Assembly (NCBI GenBank): GCA_037693485.1
Contig: CM075351.1
Location: 12,457,001-12,521,000 of the forward strand
From: Kitagawia praeruptora
Taxonomy: Eukaryota; Streptophyta; Magnoliopsida; Apiales; Apiaceae
Direction: 5' to 3'
DNA length: 64,000 bases
The notes under the pieces are model-generated. The model did no database searches, was not told the DNA's origin, and saw nothing but the letters and a program-made list of their open reading frames with translations. The position numbers and the translations under genes were made by a program. Positions 1 through 8,993 of this stretch are shown piece by piece (positions within the stretch are counted from its first letter, which is position 1; the number at the start of each line of letters is the position of its first letter).

Positions 1-54
1 GCACCAACCCTGGACCACTTATCTTCCTCCCGAAACATCACTTTCTAAATAAAA

Positions 55-215
55 ATTCTTCCAAAATCCTTAAATTCTCCCATCCTCCCAACATTCTCCC
101 ATTCTTCCAACATTCACCCATTCTCCCAACATCCTTAAAAATTTCTCATTCTCCCAACATTCTTAAAAATTTCCCATTCTCCTAACATCCTTAAAAAATT
201 CTCCCAACTTTAAGG
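55..215 (+). repeat. Degenerate CT-rich tandem repeat in the 5' flank of the FAR1-related gene
   Basis: A unit of roughly 25-35 bases built from variants of TTCTCCCAACATCCTTAAAA recurs about five or six times just upstream of the ATG at 287. It is pyrimidine-rich on the + strand and would lie in the promoter or 5' UTR. I see no clear TATA box between it and the start codon. Positions 216-286 hold AT-rich sequence with nothing distinctive. Confidence 0.6.
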
Positions 216-286
216 TTTCAAAGTGCAATTTTTCTCATCATTTGGAGGTCAAATATTATCAAAAAAAAGGTTAGTTTTCTAATATT

Positions 287-2729
287 ATGGCTACATTTTT
301 ATTTAATGATTTTTGTTCATCTAGTGAGGAGCATAATGATTATGATTATGAAGTTGCTACGTCTATTAGAAAAAATCCGGTTTTTCGAAAATTATTTAGT
401 GATAAAATAATAGATGTTGATGCCTATGATAATGTGGGTAAGGAAAAGATGAATGTGGATGATGATGATGGAGGAAAAAATGATGTTAATAAAGGTAAAA
501 ATAAGGTGAATGTAGAAAATGATGGTGAAGATTATAATGATGATGATGGTGATAATAATATCGGAAACGAAAATTGTGGGTTTACATTTTCGAATATTAA
601 TGATGTTGTGCCAAGTGTTGGTATGATTTTCGACACATTAGATGAGGCGACAAAATTTTATAGGGATTACGGTCGAAGTGTCGGATTCGAGATAATAATT
701 AGGAATACGCATTATCATTTAGGAACTAAGGATCCATCATCCCGGTTTTTTATTTGTCGGAAGGGTGGAAGAACAAAATCATTGAATTTAAAGGATCGTG
801 ATAAAGGAAAACGTATTAGAGATGTAATCCCACGAACAAATTGTCAAGCCCGCATGTGCGTAGTTCATAAAGTACAAACAAATAAATGGATTATAAGTTC
901 GGTCGAATTGAAACACAATCATGCTAGGGTGACATCGGATAAGTTACAATTTTTTCAAAGGTCGCAAAACATAGATCCGATCACTAAATCAATGATTGAG
1001 TTGTTTAACAAATCCGGGATCGAGACGGAAAAAGTGATGAAATATCTAAGTGAGACATGTGACGGTGTTGAAAATCTTGGCTTCTCCCCACAAGACGTAC
1101 GTAATGTCATACGTGACATTCGACGTCGGGTGTTTGATTTAGGAGATGCGGAGTGTGGTTTGGTCTTGCTTCGGGAATTAGAACAAGAAACTAATTTTGG
1201 TAAATTTTTCTATCGAGTGGATGTGGACGAGGAGAATCGTGTTAGGGGTTTGGTATGGGTAGATCCCAGGTCCATGAATGCATACAAAAATTTTGGTGAT
1301 GTGGTTACGTTCGACTCGACTTATCGGACGAATATGTATTGTATGCCTTTCATACCCATTACGGGGGTAAATCACCACTACCAAAATATTTTGTTTGGAT
1401 TTGCGCTCATAAGGGATGAGAAAGAGCCATCTTATAAGTGGGTATTGAAAACGTGGTTGGAAGCCGTTGACAACAAACCGCCCGTGACAATTATCACCGA
1501 TCAAGACCCCGCTTTGACTAATGCTATTGCCGAGATTATGCCACATACAAAGCATACATATTGTACATGGCATATAAGTAATAAGTTTCCCGAGAAGTTG
1601 TCTAATTTGTACACCAACTATCCGGAATTTAAACCGAATTTCAATGCATGTGTGTACAAGTCGTTGTCACCAACGGAATTCGAAGGTAAGTGGGAGGAAT
1701 TGGTCGAGAAGTACCATCTTGAGGATCATGTTTGGTTAAATGACATGTATGCTATTAGATTTCAATGGATCGGTGCTTACACGAGAAATCATTTTTCCGC
1801 CGGTATGACCACTACCTCAAGGAGCGAGTCTATGAATGTTTTTTTTGATGAATATGTGCAAGCATCTACCGATTTGAAAGAATTCATCGAAAATTCGCAA
1901 AAGGATTTGGAGACACAATATCTTAACGAGGTTAGAAGTGATTTCGATACCGAGGAAACCGAAAGAACACTAGTATTGCACTCGTCCTTGGAAATTCATG
2001 CATCCGAAGTTTACACAAAGGAAATGTTTAAACATTTTCAAAAGGAACTTTTAAAAAGTCAATCTTACGTCGTGAAGAAGGCTAAAGGGTTGGGATGTTA
2101 CTTGTTTAAATGTATTTGGTGGAGAAATCTACCATACCGGAGAATCGTAAAAGAAGTTATCAAGTGACGGTTCATTTCGACGGAAAGATTGAATGTGCTT
2201 GTAAAAAGTTTGAACATTCCGGGTTGATTTGTAGACACATGATCCGTTACCTCGACAAAAAACAAAAAACCCAATCCGTTACCTCGACAAAAAACAAAAA
2301 ATCCAAATACCAAAAATGTACATCATGCCTAGGTGGACAATGAAAGGCAACCAAATTGCCGGACCTATACCATATACGCCTCCCGTTCTTGCAAATGTTG
2401 GTGCATCACAATCATCATGGTATAGTGCATTGTGCAAATCTTTTCAAAGTTTGGGTGCTAATTGTAGTTTTTCCGCCCCACGGTTCAATTACGTGATGAA
2501 CGTGATTGAGAGAGAGAAATGTCACGTGAAAAATGCTTTCCCGGAAGAACGTAAGAAAAGAATGAATGATTCATTTCGTCAAGATGATTACCATCAACAT
2601 GATCCAATATTTGATCCACCGATGTCACAAACTAAGGGACGAAAGAAAGCGGGAAGATATAAAAGTGGTATTGAAACTTCGACTTCAAATACGAAGCTAC
2701 GAAAGTGCGGAAAGTGCGGAGAAGTATGA
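287..2729 (+). pseudogene. FAR1-related sequence (FRS) protein gene, frame-broken in its C-terminal part
   Basis: FRS proteins are plant transcription regulators domesticated from Mutator-type transposases; they act in the nucleus. The first frame (287-2167) has an acidic Asp/Asn-rich N-terminus to about residue 90. A FAR1 DNA-binding domain follows at about residues 118-215, with Cys and His ligands in RFFICRKGG, TNCQARMCV and LKHNHA. The MULE transposase-like domain lies at about residues 335-430 (VVTFDSTYRTN, then ITDQDPALTNAI and HTYCTWHI). The zinc-binding SWIM motif (CxCxnCxH: CACKKFEHSGLICRHM) is in another frame (2155-2250), so the frame shifts near 2095-2115. A second shift follows at 2242-2305, where a 32-bp tandem duplication moves the C-terminal stretch (2316-2729, starting near MYIMPRWTMKG) into the third frame. 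The remaining product, about 626 aa, would lack SWIM. An intron at the first break cannot be excluded, but I see no convincing splice sites. Whether it is a host gene or a Mutator-like transposase remnant is undecided. Confidence 0.82.
2242..2305 (+). repeat. 32-bp tandem duplication inside the SWIM region
   Basis: Two copies, 2242-2273 and 2274-2305, both start ATCCGTTACCTCGACAAAAA and differ at one or two bases near the end. Thirty-two is not a multiple of three. The frame before the duplication and the frame of the conserved C-terminal stretch after it differ by exactly the shift this length would cause. Confidence 0.92.
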
Positions 2730-2772
2730 GTAAATCATGATAGAAGAAATTGTCCAAAAAAGAATTGAATGT

Positions 2773-2850
2773 GCTATGTATTATTCGTATTCATAATATT
2801 TATGTATTATTCGAATTTATAATATTTATGTACTATTCAAAATTATTCTA
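2773..2850 (+). repeat. AT-rich short tandem repeat after the FRS gene
   Basis: About three copies of a 27-base unit related to TATGTATTATTCGAATTTAT follow the last FRS frame. The rest of 2730-2920 is AT-rich with no recognisable feature; a poly(A) signal cannot be singled out. Confidence 0.6.
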
Positions 2851-2940
2851 ATTTTTATTCGTGAGCAACTAGTAAAATTAAATTAAGCAAATAACTGTAA
2901 TCATGCAGAAAACAAAAAATCACTACTACAAAAATGAACT

Positions 2941-3130
2941 TAGGAAATACTACTTGCATAGTGTTTTTCTGGATACGCTATGCAAGTGAGTCACTTACAT
3001 AGCGTTTATATAAAAACCGCTATACAAGTTACAAATTTGACTTAGGAAATGTTACTTAGATAGCGTTTCTTTGATACGCTATGTAAGTTTCCACTTACAT
3101 AGCGTTTACAGAACCGCTATGGAAGGTTAC
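2941..3130. repeat. Left subterminal repeat array of the CACTA element
   Basis: About eight copies of a 12-15 base motif, consensus ACTTRCATAGCGTTT and its complement, alternate in orientation so that neighbouring copies could pair as hairpins. Confidence 0.88.
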
Positions 3131-4815
3131 GTATTTTAAGTAATTTTCGATTAATTTTTTTTAAAATTGTCTATACTTATATAACACTTGTTAAAACGTT
3201 TTCTAAGTAAACATATTCTAAGTAATTTACATTTTGTAAAAAACCTACTTATATTACCCATATTCACTGTATATAGATTAGACTCGAGTTAGCATAATCC
3301 TCTCGCCGCTCACCCCATCGAAACCCAGACCTTGAAATCGTTTTTCCGATCAAAATATCCATCGGTTGTCAAAATTGATCACATAGTCATGATCCTCTCT
3401 TCATTCTCTACAAAATAATACCATCAAAATCGTTTTTTCATCCCGGTAATGATTTTACCCAAATCAAAACCCTAGTTTTTGTTTTCAAATTTTCGGTCCC
3501 GATTTTGTGAGTCTTTCAGTGGTTTCATCGTCTTTACTCCGTGATATCTCGGAGTAATTCGGATACATGTGGTGCTCTGTAATAATTTGCTTGTGTTAAT
3601 TTTAGTTAGTAATAATCATGTGTATTAACGCCATGATTAAGGTATCTCATTCGAATCCTTGTATTTTGATTTAGTGATGAATGTCGAACTGCGATGGTTG
3701 TTTGAAACTAATTTGATTGATATTTGATTAATCAATTCTCTGTGTAATTCTTAATTTACTATACTGCAACAGAGTTTATATGATTTTGTGTGATACTTGG
3801 TGTTTATGTGGGCTGATTAGCTTATAATCAGACATAAGGTTGATGAATAAGGTTGCAAAGTCAATATTTACCATATCCAAGAATCTTAGCTCAGAAGCAC
3901 AATTGCTGATTCAAATTCTATAGCGCAGATGAAAGTTATGGACTCATAATGTTCATGAATCCATCAGAGGACCTTTTACAGACAATTTCTTTTGGTAATG
4001 TTAAGTTCAGTTGACCTAGAACTCTAGGAATAAGCATGAAAAGTCGTAATGGGTGGTTGAAGTTCTAGAATTAAAGTCAGAGTGAGCAGAGTTAATGCTG
4101 ACCTATCTTAAGGTTGAAAACACTTAAAGCCTATATAATCATTATTGTAGATAGGATGTTGCGGATACCTTGTAGTTGTTAGATGATGTTTGTAAGAGTG
4201 TCCTGTATATGAACTGCCAGATTGAAGGATTGATTATTCATTACGAATATCCTGTGGCTGGTATATGGTGGATCAGAATCTACAGAAGTTCTGTGCGACG
4301 TACTGCACAGTGCTTGCCTCTATCCCAATTATTATATCATCTGATTATTTGCTGATCTACTTTGAGTGTCGAAAATTTCATTTGGAGCAACTGATGTTAT
4401 GCCCCTACTGAGATAAAAACGGAACCTGACTAATTACTGTTTAAACAGAAATTCCTATTTCCGGAAATTAGAAGTTACATTTTGTGTGGAACCCAATGGG
4501 TAGTTGTTTATTTCTGCTGTTTAACTTAATGCCGCATCTGTTATAATAAAATGAGCAATCAACTGGATATTGTATTGCATAATTTTTGTTTCCTATATCA
4601 TATTTAATCTGTTTTGTCATCCTCGCACCAGATATTTAATCTGACTTGGTTCATGAAGGCAATATGTATCAATCTCTTGAGGAGAAATATAATATAAATT
4701 CCTTAACAACCAAGTTCTGTGTTGACATCTTATAAACATCTAGTGTGCAGTTATTCAGTTGCCGTCACAGACATTGCTGCTATCAGTTTCCGATAAAGGT
4801 ATCATGTGTATTCAG

Positions 4816-4904
4816 TTGTCACTGTACGTAAATTTGGTCGATATCTTCGGGAGCTTTCCCACAAGACTCAAGCTGCAGCTGCTGTAGCTGCCTCTATAGC
4901 TGAG
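4816..4904 (+). pseudogene. Captured exon fragment of a TAP-type half ABC transporter (ABCB family)
   Basis: One frame reads through FGRYLRELSHKTQAAAAVAA and ends SIAE directly before a GT donor (4905). From memory of the family, this is the conserved intracellular-loop region of plant half-size ABCB transporters of the TAP/ALS1 kind, where the protein continues after SIAE with a segment containing RTVRSFA. A CAG acceptor candidate sits at 4813-4815. Only this exon is present, with no Walker A or Walker B motif in the element, so no transporter can be made. It is best read as host sequence picked up by the CACTA element. Identification rests on about 25 residues and needs a database search. 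Confidence 0.6.
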
Positions 4905-5125
4905 GTTTTATGTTTCTACTAAATTATATTTGGTGTCTATCTAAAGCTTTAAATTAGATTACTCTTAATTCCTATGCATAACATATATATAGAGATAAAA
5001 CAGTTTGAAAGTTTACTTTGTTCTCTTTCTGGGTTTTTTTACAAGTCTTTTATTTTAGTTTTTCGTTTATGCTTGATTTTATTTTGATTGTGGTTAACAG
5101 TATATTTAATATTATGCATGTTCAG

Positions 5126-5248
5126 GTTGTGGTTGTGGATTTGGTTAGAAGGGCAATGCCCGTTGCTCTGTTGCCCAGTGGTGATGATCCCAGGCTGGAT
5201 GAGCTTAAGAAGCTGCAGGGGAAAAAAGACAAGCTTCATCCAGTGTAG
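5126..5248 (+). pseudogene. Captured terminal exon, source gene not recognised
   Basis: A pyrimidine-leaning stretch and a CAG acceptor (5123-5125) precede a frame that runs 40 codons to a TAG at 5246-5248. It includes RRAMPVALLPSGDDPRLDEL and a Lys-rich end. It has the look of a real last exon: balanced codon use, acceptor site, then AT-rich 3' UTR-like sequence. I do not recognise the protein. It may derive from the same host gene as the ABC-type exon or from another one. The ATG-initiated reading that starts upstream at 5018 runs through the presumed intron and is not credible. Confidence 0.45.
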
Positions 5249-5635
5249 ACATATATCTTTTGTGCAGTGACTTGAAAATATCAAGAATCCAGACTTGCAA
5301 ATATGGTGGACTTTCACAGCTCTCAGCAGAGATGGACAACATGTTTTTGGTGTGCAATGACGAGTAGTTTTTTAATGTACTGTAGTAATCTGTTAGGTTT
5401 ATTGTGTATTGTATGAACCAATCCGGAATATTGTGTATTAGTAATTTCTTTTAACGGAATTAGTGATATATTTTAGTTTTATTAAAGTTGATATATGTGA
5501 TTTATTCAAATTATATTTTAGTTTACCTTGACTTGTGTTAATTTTTTATTGTATTTTGAAAATTTTAAGAATATCCCAAGTAAAAACCAAATCTAGAAAA
5601 AAAATTAAAATATAAATTTTCAGAAATTAATCACT

Positions 5636-5841
5636 TAGATAGCGTTCTTTTAAGTGCTATTGAAGTCCATTCACTTAGGAAATGCTTACTTGCATAGCGC
5701 TTTCATAAGCGCTATGGAAGTGATGTTCTTAGAGAGCGTATATAAAAACGTTATGCAAGTGCAATTGTACTTCCATAGCGCCTACTTGCATAGCGTTTAA
5801 AAACGCTATGCAAGTTCAAATATGAACGCTATGCAAGACAG
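5636..5841. repeat. Right subterminal repeat array of the CACTA element
   Basis: About ten copies of the same motif as at the left end (ACTTGCATAGCG and AACGCTATGCAAGT), again alternating in orientation. The last copies run into the right terminal inverted repeat. Confidence 0.88.
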
Positions 5842-5923
5842 TTTTTGTAGTAGTGAATTTAAAGAAAATGGAAAGCAGGGGAAAAACAGAGGAGCGAAAA
5901 AATAGTTTCTGGATTATTTCTTG

Positions 5924-5969
5924 CTGGCGCAATGATTCATTGCACCTGGCGCAATGATACATTGCACCA
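5924..5969. repeat. Palindromic GGCGCAATG repeat, copy 1
   Basis: Two head-to-tail units of CTGGCGCAATGATTCATTGC type (the core CAATGATTCATTG is a near-perfect palindrome) lie 69 bases beyond the CACTA element. The same unit recurs at 10644-10664 and 11212-11282. The rest of 5856-6240 is AT-rich with poly(A) runs and no gene. Confidence 0.8.
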
Positions 5970-6240
5970 GCAAAAAAGAGTCCAAAACAGAGTAAAACAG
6001 GGGATTACAAACTGCATAAACTGCATGTTTGTACTAATTTTTGGAAGTTTGTGCCAAAATTATGTAAAAAAAAAAATTTTACACCTTCTAAAATCTTACA
6101 ATGTTATAATAAGTGAAATTTTAAAAAAAAGTAATATTTGCTTTTAATTAAAAAAAAACAAAATTCCTTAAAATATTTGCATCTAAAAATCCTGTTTTAT
6201 CTGGGGCATAAGGTGTTGTACTAGAGAATGGATGATTTAC

Positions 6241-6838
6241 CTTCAAGTTTGTGCAATGATTTTTGGCAAGAGTAATGAAAAAGCTATAGAAAATGAAGAA
6301 CTTCTTGCACGGAGGGAGAAACACGCCCCCATTATGCGCCTTTTTCTCCCTAATCTTCAACAAATCAGAATAGGCGTCTATTATAGCGCAACTCAAATCA
6401 CGCTCAGGTTGTAGATACTGGACATTCTTATGAGAAAGAGTATGATTAAACCCACGCCCACGATGATCATACCATTTAAAATCCTCAGGCTTACCCCACC
6501 AATGCTTAAGCAAGAAGTTAACTTTTCGACTTTTCAGTGGTCTCGTAAGATCACCACTCCGGTCTGGACCTCCCCGCCTCATTGAATCCTTGAATTTATC
6601 TGTATCTGTGTCCACCTGCAAATACATGTCAAGAACCCCAATCAGATATGCTTCATCATAGAAAGGAGAAAATATCAAACAAAAACAAAGATAAGATTCA
6701 AATAAGATCCAAGATACGTACACCCAATATAAACTTTAACTCATCATAAAGAGAGCCACTGATAGTGCCAAAATCCATAAAGGCACGTGAACATGATAGT
6801 GAGGTGAGCTCAGAAGAACCAGGAGTAGTGCTGCCAAT
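6241..6838 (-). pseudogene. Two exons leading into a Ulp1-like (C48) peptidase domain, truncated
   Basis: Exon 6838-6722 (39 codons) ends FILG and joins in frame to exon 6615-6241, which begins VDTDTDKF. The second exon contains WWGKPEDFKWYDHRG and DLSCAIIDAYSDLLKIREKK. The latter resembles the start of C48 peptidases, where substrate-side residues and an Asp-x-x-Ile-x-x-Tyr helix precede the catalytic His, Asp and Cys. None of these catalytic residues can be placed, and the sequence after the donor at 6240 is AT-rich non-coding. The domain assignment is tentative; the exon structure is better supported. Confidence 0.48.
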
Positions 6839-6933
6839 CTACCATCAATAGGGATACAAACATCATATACATTGAAACTACAAAGAACCCTAAGACACTA
6901 ATTAGAAGTAATGTTAATAACAAATATTATTAC

Positions 6934-7847
6934 CTCAAGATTGACACCAGGAGGGATGTGACGGTGTGATATATGGGTAAGCTGTGAAGGAGGAGCAACT
7001 GTAGTCTTAACCTGTATCGGTTGTAAGATCATGTCAATAAACAAATCATATATACATATAATTCTTCACAAGTGACTCAAATTAAAGGAAGCGTTAAGGA
7101 TTAGTACCTCAACATCGACATCAGGCGGGATAGATGCTGGGGCCGGCTGTGAAGGAGAAGGAGCAGCTGTAGTCTCAACCTGTACCGGTTGTAAGATCAT
7201 GTCAATAAACCAATCATATCAACATATAATTCTTCACAAGTGACTCAAATTAAAGAAAGCGTTAAAGATTAGTACCTCAACATGGACATCCGGTGGGACA
7301 GATGCTGGGGCCGGCTGTGAAGGAGAAGGAGCAGCTGGCTGTGAATGAGCAACTGTAGTCTCAACCTGTACCGGTTGTAAGATCATGTCAATAAACAAAT
7401 CATATCTAAATATAATTCTTCACAAGTGACTCAAATTAAAGAAAGCGTTAAGGATTAGTACCTCAACATCGACATCAGGCGGGATAGATGTCGGGGTCGG
7501 CTGTGAAGGAGTAGGAGCAGCTGTAGTCTCATCCTGCAAGATCATGTTAATAAACCGATCATATATACATATAATTCTCCACAAAGTTATTTGAATTAAA
7601 CTAACCGTTAAGGATTAGTACCTCAACATCGACATCGGGCGGGATAGATGTCGGGGTCGGCTGTGAAGGAGTATGAGCAGCTGTAGTCTCATCCTGCAAG
7701 ATCATGTCAATAAACTGATCATATATACATATAATTCTCCACAAAGTTATTTGAATTAAACCAACCGTTAAGGATTAGTACCTCAACATGGACATCAGGC
7801 GGGACAGATGTCGGGGTCAGCTCTGTAACAGGAGGAGTACTGCTAAC
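6934..7847 (-). repeat. Tandem array of six phase-0 mini-exons with their introns
   Basis: Six units repeat every 160-186 bases (exon low ends at 6934, 7108, 7276, 7462, 7622 and 7782). Each has a mini-exon of 66-90 bases ending GTTGAG or similar before GTACTAATCC, and a short intron ending in CAG. The four best-preserved exons encode variants of ETTAAPTPSQPTPTSIPPDV. Codon counts are 22, 24, 24, 30, 24 and 26, always whole codons in the same phase. Introns are as similar as exons, so whole exon-intron units were duplicated. The exon at 7959-8033 (25 codons, ending KRPRQ) begins AETT and may be an older relative. Confidence 0.85.
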
Positions 7848-8130
7848 CTGCAACCACAATGTGATAAAAACATGAAAAACATATTTAAAGTTGGTATATA
7901 GGAAGAGAAATCACTACAGTTGAATTAAACCTAGCATTAAGGATTAGTGGATTACTACCTGACGAGGACGTTTAAGGGAGACATGAGGTCTTCTATCGTG
8001 CGTAGGTGAAGCAGGAGAATCAGTAGTCTCGGCCTGCAATAACATAACATGGTAATACAACAATAATACATATATTCAATCCACTACATTAAAAGATAAC
8101 AAGTATCAAATACAATTAAAAGATTACTAC

Positions 8131-8993
8131 CTCCGCGCCTCAATCCATGCCAATGCCCTCGGATGTGTAAAATCCTGATGAGGTGCAATCTGCGGAGCAC
8201 CAGGTAACAACCTCTCCCATGCCCAATATATAAGAAGCATGCTGCATCCGTTAAAACCCATGGCACTCTATTGCGCAGCCTTGGTCAAAATCCTGAACAG
8301 ATGAGCCAATACTACGGTTCCCCATGCATAGCCAACAATCTGATCAGTATCCTGGATAAGCTGTAGATATCGAGGATGAACCACGTCTCGTTTCGCTGAA
8401 GGAAACAACACACCCCCAATGATGTACAGAAGATAAGCCCGGGTGTAAACTATATCATCCCGCTCCCTGTATTCTGGACGCTTCGTCTTGGGTATCTTCT
8501 TATATCTGTCCCTCAATTTGTGAAGAATCACCCCATTATCATACATTTCTTTACGATCCTTCTTCTTGTATAGTCTCAAATCCTTCCACTTCTTCATCCA
8601 ATATGGTTTTGGATTCTTAAGCTCCGAATGAGTCACAGGACGACCATAAACAGGCAGGCCCAAGATCATGTAAACATCCTCTAATGTGATGGTCAGCTCA
8701 CCAAATGGGAAATGAAAGGTGTTCGTCTCTGGCCTCCACCTCTCTATCAAGGCCGTGATCAATCTAATGTCGTTCTGAGGAATCGACCGAGGGTATGCAA
8801 ATGCCCTGAAACCCCATAACTCTAGCAAATCCCTCTGACGGTCTGAGAACTCCCACTGCCAATGCATAGTAGTCAACTGTCTAACATCTATCTTATCTCG
8901 CTGCCCCCCTGCCCCCTGCCATATCACACTACTAATATGCTCATCCTGCATGGTCAAGAGCGATCTATCGAGAGGCCCACACTCCATATCCAT
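8131..8993 (-). CDS. PMD exon of the disabled MAIN-like gene
   Basis: Starts at ATG 8993-8991; a CAG acceptor-like site just upstream suggests a 5' UTR intron. The N-terminus (GPLDRSLLTMQDEHISSVIW) and the block around FHFPFGELTITLEDVYMILG, GLPVYGRPV and YLLYIIGGVLFPS are hallmarks of the plant mobile domain (aminotransferase-like PMD, Pfam PF10536). The domain is uninterrupted for 241 codons to the TAG at 8268-8270. Beyond the stop the same frame continues with family-like residues (GCSMLLIYWAWERLLPGAPQ) up to a GT donor at 8130-8129, so the TAG is a nonsense change and not the natural end. A truncated PMD of 241 aa could still be made. Confidence 0.8.

Larger units (their letters stand above)
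2921..5855. mobile_element. Non-autonomous CACTA (EnSpm-type) transposon carrying gene fragments
   Basis: The ends are perfect 14-bp inverted repeats, CACTACTACAAAAA at 2921-2934 and its complement at 5842-5855. They are flanked on both sides by the same 3-bp target duplication, AAT (2918-2920 and 5856-5858), as is usual for CACTA elements. Dense subterminal repeats of ACTTGCATAGCG in both orientations lie within about 200 bases of each end; in this superfamily such repeats bind the element's own transposase. The 2.9-kb interior encodes no transposase, so movement would depend on one supplied elsewhere. It instead holds sequence that looks like pieces of host genes with splice sites (see 4816-4904 and 5126-5248), the layout called Pack-CACTA. 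Stretches 3131-4815, 4905-5125 and 5249-5635 read like introns or UTRs and have no long ORF. The perfect ends suggest a fairly recent insertion. Confidence 0.93.
6241..8993 (-). pseudogene. Plant mobile domain (PMD / MAIN-like) gene with mini-exon array and Ulp1-like end, disabled
   Basis: PMD proteins (MAIN and MAIL1 are the studied host members) are nuclear proteins, and many relatives are carried by transposons, sometimes joined to a C48 (Ulp1-like) peptidase. Exon 1 (8993 down to 8131) holds the PMD. GT-AG boundaries then define eight small exons: 8033-7959, 7847-7782, 7693-7622, 7533-7462, 7365-7276, 7179-7108, 7011-6934 and 6838-6722. A last exon of 375 bases runs 6615-6241. All nine later exons have lengths divisible by three, so they join in one open frame. 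Two faults stop the gene: an in-frame TAG at 8268-8270, and exon 1 ending in phase 2 while all later exons need phase 0. No exon after 6241 supplies a peptidase catalytic core, so the 3' end is missing. Exon boundaries are my reading of the sequence and untested. Confidence 0.72.

Noticed and set aside
1178..1573. 131-codon ORF on the minus strand within the FRS gene
   Set aside because: Antisense shadow of the conserved MULE domain; no domain of its own.
5018..5317. Overlapping ORFs of 60-92 codons inside the CACTA element
   Set aside because: They read through presumed intron sequence; only the exon 5126-5248 has coding character.
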